A stretch of DNA of 14,710 bases from JADFOB01 sp964651325 (GCA_964651325.1 CAZYXP010000075.1:1-14710), one strand, 5' to 3'; numbered from the stretch's first letter, positions 1-6,390 are shown. The notes: a model not told the origin generated them from the letters alone. Program-made: numbers and translations.

Positions 1-776
1 CCTTCCTCACGATCGTTTAGAAACTCGAATTCCTTTTGTGAAATCACTTCGGCGACGCCCCCGATGTACCCGATCACCGCCACGCGTTCGCCGGACTCGA
101 AGCTGCGGTTTTCGTGCCTGGCCGCGGCGGGAACGTACCGCTCACCGCGCCCCGCAGTCAGCGAGATTTCACCCTTGCGCTTGGGCTTAATCGCAACGGT
201 CACGCGTCCGATCTTGCCAAGAAAATCCTTGCTTGTCAGCGCGCTGTTACCCGACGTTTTCCTTAACCGTCGAAACAACTGGTGCACGCCCTGGCCAACG
301 ACCAATCCGGAACCCATAGCCCACGCCAGAACCGCGACGTCGGAATGATCCGACATGTGCGTTAGCACGGCGCCTACAAAGCCGAAAGCTGCCATGAAGT
401 AGATGACAAATCGAACGGAGAACCACGAGGCCAAATCCATGGCACCCTCGCCGCCGGCATGGTCGAGCCCATCGATTTCGGCTGCGGGCTCCGGGGAAAA
501 ATCTGCGTCGATGTCCGTATCCCCAGAAAAATCGGCGTTTACGATCGCATCAGCATCCAGCGACATATCGACGTCCATGGACGCACCGGCATCGAAGTCG
601 AAATCGGCATCAAGATCCACATCGAGATCGAGGTCGACATCGCCAACGTCACTACCATGGCCCCCGAACACGGTCGAAATGACCAGCAAGCCGCCGCCGA
701 AAACGGCGCAAATCCAGTAGAGCGTAACCACGCCGGGCAAAGCGACCGCTGGAATTTGCTCTATCAGGACCATCAT
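1..776 (-). CDS. NfeD-like membrane protein with Asp-rich loop and OB-fold (3' end beyond window)
   Basis: This frame is open from 776 down to base 1, so the C-terminus lies outside the window; 258 residues are visible. A hydrophobic segment (about residues 16-37) is followed by an extremely acidic stretch (about 41-100) in which Asp alternates with Val, Leu, Ala, Phe or Ile. Two more hydrophobic segments follow (about 118-140 and 147-163), then a basic linker and a beta-rich region from about 184. That region has the look of an NfeD OB-fold (KDFLGKIGRVTVAI ... GERVAVIGYIGGVAEVI). NfeD-type proteins are membrane-anchored and often paired with flotillin/SPFH proteins in membrane organisation; such a partner, if present, would lie left of base 1. 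The start is one of two consecutive ATGs (776 or 773), with AGGTG 5 or 8 bases upstream. It overlaps the preceding small frame by ATGA. Membrane NfeD-like is well supported; its exact role is not known. Confidence 0.75.
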   Translation of the reverse strand, partial: MMVLIEQIPAVALPGVVTLYWICAVFGGGLLVISTVFGGHGSDVGDVDLDLDVDLDADFDFDAGASMDVDMSLDADAIVNADFSGDTDIDADFSPEPAAEIDGLDHAGGEGAMDLASWFSVRFVIYFMAAFGFVGAVLTHMSDHSDVAVLAWAMGSGLVVGQGVHQLFRRLRKTSGNSALTSKDFLGKIGRVTVAIKPKRKGEISLTAGRGERYVPAAARHENRSFESGERVAVIGYIGGVAEVISQKEFEFLNDREE

Positions 777-907
777 GGGAACACCTGTTCTTCGGCCAGC
801 TTCTCCACCAACTGTGACATGCTGCGCGTACGGGGCACGCTGCCCCACCGGATTAAGTCTACACCGTGGGGCGTCCAGTGCCTATTTGAATCTCTACGGA
901 TTTTCAT
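773..907 (-). CDS. Possible 44-aa protein translationally coupled to the NfeD-like gene
   Basis: A 44-codon frame starting at ATG 907 ends with a TGA that overlaps the ATG of the NfeD-like gene (ATGA). That is the usual geometry of translational coupling. The product is basic in its first 30 residues (MKIRRDSNRHW...) and ends in a short amphipathic stretch (SQLVEKLAEEQVFP). No domain is recognised. No Shine-Dalgarno sequence is visible before ATG 907, and an internal ATG (codon 30) would leave only 15 residues. It could be a small protein, a leader peptide that sets translation of the next gene, or a chance frame. The exact overlap is the main support. Confidence 0.35.
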   Translation of the reverse strand: MKIRRDSNRHWTPHGVDLIRWGSVPRTRSMSQLVEKLAEEQVFP

Positions 908-924
908 AAGGGGCAGCGAAAACG

Positions 925-954
925 CTTGTAAGAACGTGTAGGGGAAGCTGTCAG
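925..954 (-). promoter_or_regulatory. Weak candidate sigma-70 promoter for the NfeD-like operon
   Basis: On the minus strand CTGACA (949-954) and TACAAG (925-930) are 18 bases apart. The match is 5/6 and 4/6 to the consensus. Transcription would begin only about ten bases before ATG 907, making the 44-codon frame nearly leaderless. The -35 box lies inside one arm of the inverted repeat at 946-1032, so the match may be fortuitous. Confidence 0.22.
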
Positions 955-1032
955 CCGTCCGCTGTCAGCTATCAACCGGAAAAACGCGCATCCCCCGCCC
1001 ACCGTCCGTCTTATGGCTGACGGCTGACAGCT
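946..1032. repeat. 14-bp perfect inverted repeat with GCTGTCAGC motifs
   Basis: AGCTGTCAGCCGTC at 946-959 is repeated in perfect inverted form at 1019-1032. A second direct copy of GCTGTCAGC starts at 961. The right arm overlaps the stop codon of glutaryl-CoA dehydrogenase. The pair could form a long stem in the transcript between that gene and the NfeD operon. A degenerate relative is at 6083-6116. Confidence 0.7.
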
Positions 1033-2194
1033 AGAATGCCGCGTGGCCTGTGATCTCGCGCCCGACGATCAACTGATGGATCGATTCGGTGCCCTCGTAG
1101 GTGATCACACTTTCCAGGTTGAGCATGTGGCGGATGGGGCTGCATTCGATGCTGATGCCGCCGGCGCCGAGCAGGTCGCGGGCGTCGCGTGCCACGTCCA
1201 AGGCCATGCGCACGTTATTCCACTTGGCCATCGAAACCTGGGTGTGGTGCATGTTGCCTAAGTCTTTGATCCGCCCGAGTTGCAATGCGAGCAACTGGGC
1301 GGTGGTGATCCGGCGAAGCATGTCCGCGAGCCGAAGTTGCACCGCCTGCTTGTGGGCTAAGGGGGCGCCGAACAACACGCGCTCCTTGGCGAACGCCACC
1401 ACCTCGCGATAACAGGCCATGGCCGCCCCGATCGCGCCCCACGCGATGCCAAAGCGTGCCTGCGTCAGACACGAAAGCGGCCCGCTGAGCCCGACCGCCC
1501 CTGGCAACTGGTTTTCGGCCGGAATACGGCAATTCTCGAAGAAAAGCTCGCTCGTCACCGAGGCGCGCAGGGAAAACTTGTGCGCGATGTCCCTCGCAGA
1601 AAAGCCCGACGTGCCCTTTTCGACAAGGAAGCCCCGGACGCCGTCGTCGGTGTTCGCCCAGACGACGGCCACATCCGCGACGGTGCCGCTGGTAATCCAC
1701 ATCTTTGCGCCGCTGAGCACCCAATCGTCGCCGTCGCGTTTGGCGAAGGTTTTCATGGTGCCCGGATCGCTTCCGCCGTCCGGCTCGGTAAGGCCGAAAC
1801 ACCCGATGGCCGCCCCCTTGGCCATGGCCGGCAACCATCGCTGCTTCTGCTCGTCGGTGCCGTAGCGGTGGATGGGGTACATGCACAGGCCGCTTTGCAC
1901 GGACACGAAACTACGCACGCCGCTGTCGCCGCGTTCGAGTTCCTGCATGATCAACCCGTAGCAAACGCTGTTCAACCCGGCGCAACCGTAGTCTTCAAGC
2001 GTTGGGCCGAACAAGCCCAGCTCGGCCATCTCGGGCACAAGTTCCGTGGGAAAACGTTCTTGCTCGAAACAGTCGGTAATGATCGGCAAGATGCGATCGT
2101 CGACAAACCGGCCGACGGTGTCGCGCACTTGCCGCTCATCTTCCGAGAGCAGGGAGTCGATCGAATAAAAATCCGGCGCGTGGCTGTCCGGCAC
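1031..2194 (-). CDS. gcdH: Glutaryl-CoA dehydrogenase (acyl-CoA dehydrogenase family)
   Basis: The 387-residue product matches glutaryl-CoA dehydrogenase along its full length. This FAD enzyme oxidises and decarboxylates glutaryl-CoA to crotonyl-CoA in lysine, tryptophan and benzoate breakdown. Visible signatures are the ELERGDSGVRS segment (residues 85-95), holding the Glu and Arg that contact the glutaryl carboxylate in the human enzyme, and GCFGLTEPDGGSDP (131-144) at the flavin. MWITSG (165-170), FSLRAS (207-212) and YEGTESIHQLIVGREITG (366-383) follow; E367 is the catalytic base. I chose the GTG at 2194 because GGAG lies 7 bases upstream and the length fits the family. The frame stays open to 2314, but that extra N-terminus is basic, unlike the family, and translates through a REP-like repeat. 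No electron-transfer flavoprotein gene is adjacent. A related short-chain acyl-CoA dehydrogenase is the only real alternative. Confidence 0.92.
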   Translation of the reverse strand: MPDSHAPDFYSIDSLLSEDERQVRDTVGRFVDDRILPIITDCFEQERFPTELVPEMAELGLFGPTLEDYGCAGLNSVCYGLIMQELERGDSGVRSFVSVQSGLCMYPIHRYGTDEQKQRWLPAMAKGAAIGCFGLTEPDGGSDPGTMKTFAKRDGDDWVLSGAKMWITSGTVADVAVVWANTDDGVRGFLVEKGTSGFSARDIAHKFSLRASVTSELFFENCRIPAENQLPGAVGLSGPLSCLTQARFGIAWGAIGAAMACYREVVAFAKERVLFGAPLAHKQAVQLRLADMLRRITTAQLLALQLGRIKDLGNMHHTQVSMAKWNNVRMALDVARDARDLLGAGGISIECSPIRHMLNLESVITYEGTESIHQLIVGREITGHAAF

Positions 2195-2259
2195 GGCTAG
2201 TCTCCAATGCTTAAGTTCGGGTCCAGGTCGATGGCCCGCGACCGGGCAACCGACGCCAT

Positions 2260-2283
2260 GTAGCCCAGCCGCCCTCGGCTGGG
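2260..2283 (+). repeat. REP-like element, copy 1
   Basis: GTAG at 2260-2263 is followed by the 8-bp stem CCCAGCCG, the loop CCCT and the perfect complement CGGCTGGG. It lies 66 bases upstream of the glutaryl-CoA dehydrogenase start. Its translation explains the spurious N-terminal extension of that frame. Confidence 0.8.
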
Positions 2284-2382
2284 TACGCTCGAGTACACGT
2301 CTCCGAGAAAACACGATTCACGAGCACCTGACGCAAGGTCGCATGCTACCTCAAACACCGCCGTTGAAAAAGGAGCGCCTAT

Positions 2383-2448
2383 CAGAGCATCGGGCGCAAG
2401 CCCGGTGACATCCTACCGTGCGTGGTCAGCAGGCTGGCGCCGGCGGCA
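2383..2448. repeat. Long imperfect inverted repeat (CAGAGC family), copy 1
   Basis: The left arm (CAGAGCATCGGGCGCAAGCC, from 2383) pairs imperfectly with the right arm (CAGGCTGGCGCCGGCGGC, ending about 2447), separated by about 25 bases. The arms match those of the copy at 3919-3987 at most positions, so this is a dispersed element and not a local hairpin. Confidence 0.65.
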
Positions 2449-2538
2449 GGTGGCCCTCTTTCATGGCATCATGCCCTATTGGACATGGGGGGGGGGCGAT
2501 GGTCTCCCGGCCACGGCGGATGGCCGGCTGGCTGCACA

Positions 2539-2562
2539 CACAGCGGAGGGCCGCTGTGCTAC
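2539..2562 (-). repeat. REP-like element, copy 2 (variant stem)
   Basis: Read on the minus strand, GTAG is followed by the stem CACAGCGG, the loop CCCT and the perfect complement CCGCTGTG. The stem sequence differs from copy 1 at several positions but is fully paired, and loop and foot are unchanged. Confidence 0.75.
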
Positions 2563-2613
2563 AGCGCGAAATCACCCTATTTCCATGGCTGAATAGCCTT
2601 TATGCCCCGCGTG

Positions 2614-3096
2614 CTACCGTTTACTCTCACACATCAGATCGAGAATTACAGCCACGGAGAGCAAAAGCGGGTGGTCCTCATCGTCTGCAATCTCGACGCC
2701 GTACGTGTCTGACCAAGAAAACCACTTTCTGGAAACCGTGGCGATCGTGGCTCGCTGTCGCTTGAAGTCGTACTCGTGCTCCCACATCGCCCCCTCCACG
2801 ACGATCCGCCGACCCTCGACCGGGTTCACAAAGAAGACGGTACGAAAGAACGTAAACGGCTTCCGCGTCACCGCCGCAACGCGCTTTCCCTCGCGGAAGA
2901 TCAGGTAGGTGGGCCGCCAGGCGAAGTAACGCTGTCGGACGAAGAGAAGCTCGTGGCCGTCGGTGTCTTGAAATGAGAACTTCTGGCCTAAGGAAAAAGC
3001 CTTGCCGTCAACGACAAACGCGGCGTTGCCGGCGTCATCCTGGATCGTGAAATCATGGCCCAGCGAGAACATTTTTTGCTTGAGCAGGTACCGCAT
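2614..3096 (-). CDS. LURP-one-related / YxjI-like family protein
   Basis: This 160-residue protein has the repeated beta-strand pattern of the LURP-one/Tubby-like fold. Its opening MRYLLKQKMFSLGHDFTIQDD is followed by VDGKAFSLGQKFSFQD and later strands ending WFSWSDTYGVEI. Such proteins are small, cytosolic and conserved in bacteria and plants; their bacterial function is unknown, with membrane or lipid association suggested from the Tubby fold. The ATG at 3096 has a GGAGG six bases upstream and gives the usual family length. A start further up (3120) would add eight residues with no better signal. It is probably transcribed alone or with the GIY-YIG gene, which ends 77 bases upstream with a REP-like element between them. 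Confidence 0.8.
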   Translation of the reverse strand: MRYLLKQKMFSLGHDFTIQDDAGNAAFVVDGKAFSLGQKFSFQDTDGHELLFVRQRYFAWRPTYLIFREGKRVAAVTRKPFTFFRTVFFVNPVEGRRIVVEGAMWEHEYDFKRQRATIATVSRKWFSWSDTYGVEIADDEDHPLLLSVAVILDLMCESKR

Positions 3097-3126
3097 CGGA
3101 TGCCTCCGGGGATGAACCAAGACCCT

Positions 3127-3150
3127 ATAGCCCGGCCGCCCTCGGCTGGG
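3127..3150 (+). repeat. REP-like element, copy 3
   Basis: ATAG (one change from GTAG) is followed by CCCGGCCG, the loop CCCT and CGGCTGGG. The stem has one G-T pair. It lies just upstream of the LURP-one gene, in the gap to the GIY-YIG gene. It shares the extra flank TCTTGC with copy 4. Confidence 0.75.
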
Positions 3151-3173
3151 TCTTGCAGTGAAACACTATCACG

Positions 3174-3779
3174 TCAGCGCTCGATGTCCACGTTCAGGCA
3201 AGGCCTCATCGCTCCGATGGCCATATCTTCGAGATAGAAGCGATTGGCCGCATGTAGGTCGCCGTGCAGTTCAACAAAGGAAAAGCCCACATGGTCAAGC
3301 ACCAGCGATCGCGTATCACGCGCTCGGGGAAAAAGGTGCTCCACGCCCGCGCGCAATTGACAGGATGTCGTGGGCGCCTTGGCCTTGTGGATGTTCTTGC
3401 CCAAGGGTAAAAGGCGTTCCTTGCCGAGCGTGAGATGCTGGCCGACTCGCTTCTGGATACTCTTGGCCGTCTTTCCGACATAAATCGGTATCGGTAGCTC
3501 TGTTGGCAAGCCCAGCCAGGCATCGTCAATCTCTAGCGTTACGCGGCGCCCGCCCGAACCCTTTAGCGACATCAACCGATTGCAGGCATCGGTAGAAAGC
3601 AAGTTCTGCCCGTTGACCCACCAAAAAGCGTAGACTCCGCCTCGATCTGGCAACGTCCGAGACGACATACGCTTGCCGTTCGCCACCACCACCTCACGAA
3701 GCGATTCATGCCGGATTCGACACAACTGCTCGAACCATCGCCCAAGCGAACCACCCTGGATTGAAACCGGCAAGTTCAA
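3174..3779 (-). CDS. Standalone GIY-YIG nuclease-domain protein
   Basis: The 201-residue product has the GIY-YIG elements in order: GGVY (residues 47-50), YVGK (100-103), an Arg in KRVGQHL (R111), and the metal-binding Glu in FYLED (E184) followed by RPCLNVDIE (192-200). The usual GIY to YIG distance is about 10-20 residues; here it is about 50. Residues 52-97 form an insertion (NGQNLLSTDACNRL ... LEIDDAWLGLPTELPIP). GIY-YIG domains cut DNA in repair, restriction and homing enzymes; no methyltransferase or other partner is adjacent. The start is uncertain: the TTG at 3779 has AGGAG only one base away, the frame continues open upstream without an ATG, and GTG or ATG codons at residues 30-38 would still keep the domain intact. 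Confidence 0.75.
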   Translation of the reverse strand: MNLPVSIQGGSLGRWFEQLCRIRHESLREVVVANGKRMSSRTLPDRGGVYAFWWVNGQNLLSTDACNRLMSLKGSGGRRVTLEIDDAWLGLPTELPIPIYVGKTAKSIQKRVGQHLTLGKERLLPLGKNIHKAKAPTTSCQLRAGVEHLFPRARDTRSLVLDHVGFSFVELHGDLHAANRFYLEDMAIGAMRPCLNVDIER

Positions 3780-3875
3780 TCTCCTGCGCCCTGTCTTCCT
3801 GCAATTGCCGGCGAATCGCCATCCATGATTGTGGGGATTGATCGACCGGGTACCTTGACGCCCCTCAACGGCCTT

Positions 3876-3899
3876 GTAGCCCGGCCGCCCTCGGCTGGG
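3876..3899 (+). repeat. REP-like element, copy 4
   Basis: GTAG, then CCCGGCCG, the loop CCCT and CGGCTGGG (one G-T pair). Its stem is identical to copy 3. It sits 20 bases from the long inverted repeat at 3919-3987, and the two form one repeat block between the radical SAM and GIY-YIG genes. Confidence 0.78.
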
Positions 3900-3918
3900 T
3901 CTTGCTGCAGGCGTTTTT

Positions 3919-3987
3919 CAGAGCACCGGGCGCTAGCCCTGTGACATTTCGCCGCGGAAGGTCCGCAGGCTAGCGCCAGCGGCTCTG
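3919..3987. repeat. Long inverted repeat (CAGAGC family), copy 2
   Basis: The left arm CAGAGCACCGGGCGCTAGCC and the right arm GGCTAGCGCCAGCGGCTCTG are inverted partners with few mismatches, with about 29 bases between them. The element lies just after the 3' end of the radical SAM gene and could act as a transcript-end hairpin, but no T-tract follows it. The right arm, inverted, recurs at 6129-6155. Confidence 0.75.
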
Positions 3988-4032
3988 AGTTCGCGCCGCG
4001 CTCCCATTGGAATGCTCTGCTAATTCATGCAA

Positions 4033-5982
4033 TCACGACGGCAAAATCGACAGCGACAAATCCGGCTTTCGCGCGTGGCTTCCCGACGGGGCAACCGTGG
4101 CAGTGTGCGCCGGCGATGCAGCCTTATCCGATTCGCCAGCCGGCTGCGGGAGATACTCGCTCGGCCGGTGCCCAATCGCCCATTGCGTTTCGCACTTGGA
4201 GCTTGCGTCCACCATGGGGATGCGCGCGGGGACCTGGCCCTTCCACGGCTGAATCGGGCCTTGCTTGAGCTTGCGCGACCACAACCACAGCCGCGGCGCG
4301 GTCATCACAAGGCCGATCTGCCCAATGATCTGAAAAAGCAGCTTCTTGGCGGATAGCGAACTGTTGCGCCAATTCAGGATCACGCGCGCGGTGTTGATCG
4401 GGTTGTAGAACGTCGCATAGGCACGAAGCACGTGCATCTGGTGCTTCCACGGGGCCTCGGTCTTGGACGCGACCACGTGGTTGCCGTCCAAAAACGCCTG
4501 GGGCACAAGATCGCCCGCCACCTTATGATAGATCAGCCCATCGTCGGCCATTTCCTCAAACGATCGCGTGCCGACCGCGGGCGAAAGATTCGTACACTGA
4601 TAGGAAACGGCTCCGTTGTTAAACAGAAAACGCGCCTGATTTAGCAGGCCGCGCATGTCGCCCTTGGCCGCGTGGACCGGTTGATCGTCGCTGTGCATCA
4701 TCATCGCCATGGGCTCGATCCCAATGTCGTTGAGCGTCGCGAATAGCGTTTCGGTCTTCTGCCCGGTTTGCCCCTTGTTGATCAGCTCGGCGGAAAGATC
4801 CTCTATCCCGAACCAGATGGCGCTCATGCCGCCGCGTTTGCACAACGGCAAAATGTCGATGTTCTTAACGACGTCGAATTCGGTGGCCTCGGTATAAAAC
4901 CGGATGGCCTCGCCTAGCGGCGATCCGTCGGAAAGTCGGGCATCGGCCATGGCCGTCATCAAGGCCACGACAGTGTCGCGGCTGTTGAAGAAGTTGTCGT
5001 CGGTGCTGAAGAACTCTTCGATGCCGAACGTCTCGTGAATGTGCTTGATTTCCTCGGCCAGCCGCTTGGGGCTCTTGTAGCGCCAGGTGCGCTGATTGAC
5101 CGCGGGAATGGGGCAATAGCCGCAATTGAATTTGCAGCCGTGCGTCGAAATAACGGATGAAATCAGCGATATTTTGCCGACCTTCTCAGCCGGGCAAGGC
5201 CGCGCCGCAAGCGTCGCGCGACGATGCGGCCGCTCGAGCAGGCGGTAGCCCGCATTCGGCATGGGCAATTCATCAAGGTTTTGCAACAAGCGCTGCACGC
5301 CCGTGTTGACGGCGCGCGGCTGTTCAGGCGTGGACGCCGGATCCATGTAGACAAGGCCGGCAACCGCGTCGACATCGCCGCAATCCCTGGCGCGGACAAA
5401 CGCGGCTCGCGCACGGCCGGGCTTGGCATCGGGTTGGTCCAATCCGTGCCGAACGAGCGTTTTGAGCAGATCAAGCAGCACATAGGCCTCGCCCGTAACG
5501 ACGCAATCAGCGCCAATGCCGGGCCGATCGCCCAATTCGAGGAAGTCGGTCGGCTCGTAAATCGCCTTGGGGCCGCCGGCAAGAATCAGCGGACGCGTTT
5601 CACCGAGGCGATGCGCATCGCGAATTAAATCGCAAGCGGGCTCGGCGTGAACCTGCATGGCCGAAACCATCAGCACATCGATCGGCTCACCATGAAGGAT
5701 GGCCTGGCTTGGCTTGAATCGCGGGTTCCACTGCTGCAGCACGATCCGGAGATGCTCCAGCCCGCAAGCGTGCAGCGCGTCGCCCAACGTGCGCACCGAA
5801 CAAGGCGCCATGCGCTTGTCCGCATACCAATAAGGGAGCATGCGCGTTCTGAAATCGAACGCGTAGACGATCGCAATGCGAAGCGACCGGAGTCCGGGGC
5901 ACGCACGCAAATCGGCAAGCGCCTGGGTAAACGCGCCGTCAGGCAAAAAGGTATCCGGCCCATCGCGTCGGGGAAGTTCCAT
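4033..5982 (-). CDS. Radical SAM protein with N-terminal cobalamin-binding-like domain
   Basis: The 649-residue protein carries the radical SAM cluster motif CKFNCGYC (C283, C287, C290), which binds a [4Fe-4S] cluster that cleaves S-adenosylmethionine. FSTDDNFFNS (325-334) and WFGIEDLS (390-397) fit later strands of the barrel. Residues 35-175 look like a cobalamin-binding Rossmann domain: IDVLMVSAM, a His-containing helix start (H112), PLILAGGPKAIYEP and ADCVVTGEA. This is the layout of B12-dependent radical SAM methyltransferases and related enzymes of lipid, hopanoid and pigment metabolism; the substrate cannot be read from the sequence. After about 540 there is a hydrophobic stretch (LLFQIIGQIGLVM), then a disordered tail to the end. 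ATG 5982 has GGAGG four bases upstream. It appears monocistronic, with its own promoter and repeat blocks on both sides. Confidence 0.88.
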   Translation of the reverse strand: MELPRRDGPDTFLPDGAFTQALADLRACPGLRSLRIAIVYAFDFRTRMLPYWYADKRMAPCSVRTLGDALHACGLEHLRIVLQQWNPRFKPSQAILHGEPIDVLMVSAMQVHAEPACDLIRDAHRLGETRPLILAGGPKAIYEPTDFLELGDRPGIGADCVVTGEAYVLLDLLKTLVRHGLDQPDAKPGRARAAFVRARDCGDVDAVAGLVYMDPASTPEQPRAVNTGVQRLLQNLDELPMPNAGYRLLERPHRRATLAARPCPAEKVGKISLISSVISTHGCKFNCGYCPIPAVNQRTWRYKSPKRLAEEIKHIHETFGIEEFFSTDDNFFNSRDTVVALMTAMADARLSDGSPLGEAIRFYTEATEFDVVKNIDILPLCKRGGMSAIWFGIEDLSAELINKGQTGQKTETLFATLNDIGIEPMAMMMHSDDQPVHAAKGDMRGLLNQARFLFNNGAVSYQCTNLSPAVGTRSFEEMADDGLIYHKVAGDLVPQAFLDGNHVVASKTEAPWKHQMHVLRAYATFYNPINTARVILNWRNSSLSAKKLLFQIIGQIGLVMTAPRLWLWSRKLKQGPIQPWKGQVPARIPMVDASSKCETQWAIGHRPSEYLPQPAGESDKAASPAHTATVAPSGSHARKPDLSLSILPS

Positions 5983-6037
5983 TCGGCCTCCGTTCCATTA
6001 GTGGGACATGAGTCAATTCCCGCGCCACAAGGTGGGG

Positions 6038-6066
6038 TTCATAACATTCTCACAGGCCCGCGTCAA
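6038..6066 (-). promoter_or_regulatory. Candidate sigma-70 promoter of the radical SAM gene
   Basis: On the minus strand TTGACG (6061-6066) and TATGAA (6038-6043) are exactly 17 bases apart, matching the consensus at 5/6 and 4/6. Transcription would begin near 6031, giving a leader of about 49 bases before ATG 5982. It is the best promoter-like match in this gap. Confidence 0.45.
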
Positions 6067-6082
6067 GCTGACGTGGGGAGCG

Positions 6083-6116
6083 ATCAGCTGTTAGTCGTCA
6101 GCTATCAGCCATTAGC
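6083..6116. repeat. Degenerate GCTGTCAGC-type repeat block
   Basis: Alternating units (CAGCTGTTAGTCGTCAGC, then TATCAGCCATTAGC) resemble the motifs of the inverted repeat at 946-1032, which also contains GTCAGCTATCA. The block is a diverged member of the same dispersed family. Confidence 0.5.
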
Positions 6117-6128
6117 AGGTGCGCCGAT

Positions 6129-6155
6129 CAGAGCCGCTGGCGCTAGCCTGCGGAC
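6129..6155. repeat. Half copy of the CAGAGC-family repeat
   Basis: CAGAGCCGCTGGCGCTAGCC and the bases after it match the inverted right arm of the element at 3919-3987 over about 26 bases. No second arm follows; the sequence switches directly to the signal-peptide-like remnant at 6169. Confidence 0.7.
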
Positions 6156-6168
6156 ACCCGTCGCTGTC

Positions 6169-6339
6169 ATGGCGAGCCCCACCGTTGCCATCCTGACCCT
6201 TGCGAGCATGGTCCTTTCGAGCATGGCGTTTGCGAACACAGATGGGGCGGCCGTGCCGGCCGATGTCGGCGATCTTGAAGGAGACGGGGACGTTATCGAT
6301 CTCGGTGGTTTTCAGCGGGCGTGTACCGGATTGCCGTAG
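6169..6339 (+). pseudogene. Short secreted protein or remnant: signal peptide plus dockerin-like motif
   Basis: The 56-codon frame from ATG 6169 begins with a convincing signal peptide (hydrophobic ILTLASMVLSSMAFA, with an AFA cleavage site). It then goes almost at once into GDLEGDGDVIDLGGFQRACTG. That matches the calcium-binding, dockerin-like C-terminal motif (GDxDGDGDVDLxDFxxFQ) common on large secreted planctomycete proteins. In such proteins several hundred residues normally lie between the two parts. The arrangement suggests a gene whose middle was deleted, or a genuine mini-protein. There is no ribosome binding site, and repeats lie directly on both sides, which favours a remnant. The motif also has one extra residue (DVIDL for DVDL). 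Confidence 0.45.
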
Positions 6340-6361
6340 GGCGGTTGTGGTCGGGAATATT

Positions 6362-6390
6362 AACCACCAAGACTCCAAGGCACCAAGAAG
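6362..6390 (+). repeat. ACCACCAAG-type short tandem repeat
   Basis: Three near-copies of a 9-10 base unit (ACCACCAAG, ACTCCAAGG, CACCAAGAAG) follow one another, and a purine-rich stretch comes after them. Only one such block is present in the window. Confidence 0.6.

Larger units (their letters stand above)
2195..2613. other. Gene-free gap holding three palindromic repeats
   Basis: No convincing gene was found in these 419 bases. They hold a REP-like element (2260-2283), a long imperfect inverted repeat (2383-2448), a ten-G homopolymer (2487-2496) and an inverted REP-like element (2539-2562). The upstream region of glutaryl-CoA dehydrogenase is here, but I saw no strong promoter match. Confidence 0.7.

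Noticed and set aside
403..941. Two overlapping plus-strand frames with Ser-rich or Ile/Asp-like repeats
   Set aside because: They are the antisense reading of the Asp-rich loop of the NfeD-like gene and of the small frame before it; the repeats follow from the period-six DNA on the other strand.
3919..3987. Intrinsic terminator of the radical SAM gene
   Set aside because: The inverted repeat is well placed, but no T-tract follows on the minus strand and the element is a dispersed repeat, so termination is only possible, not shown.
5647..6168. Upstream extension of the dockerin-like remnant frame
   Set aside because: The frame is open to 5647 but runs antisense through the radical SAM gene and then through repeats; the signal peptide at 6169 marks a natural start.
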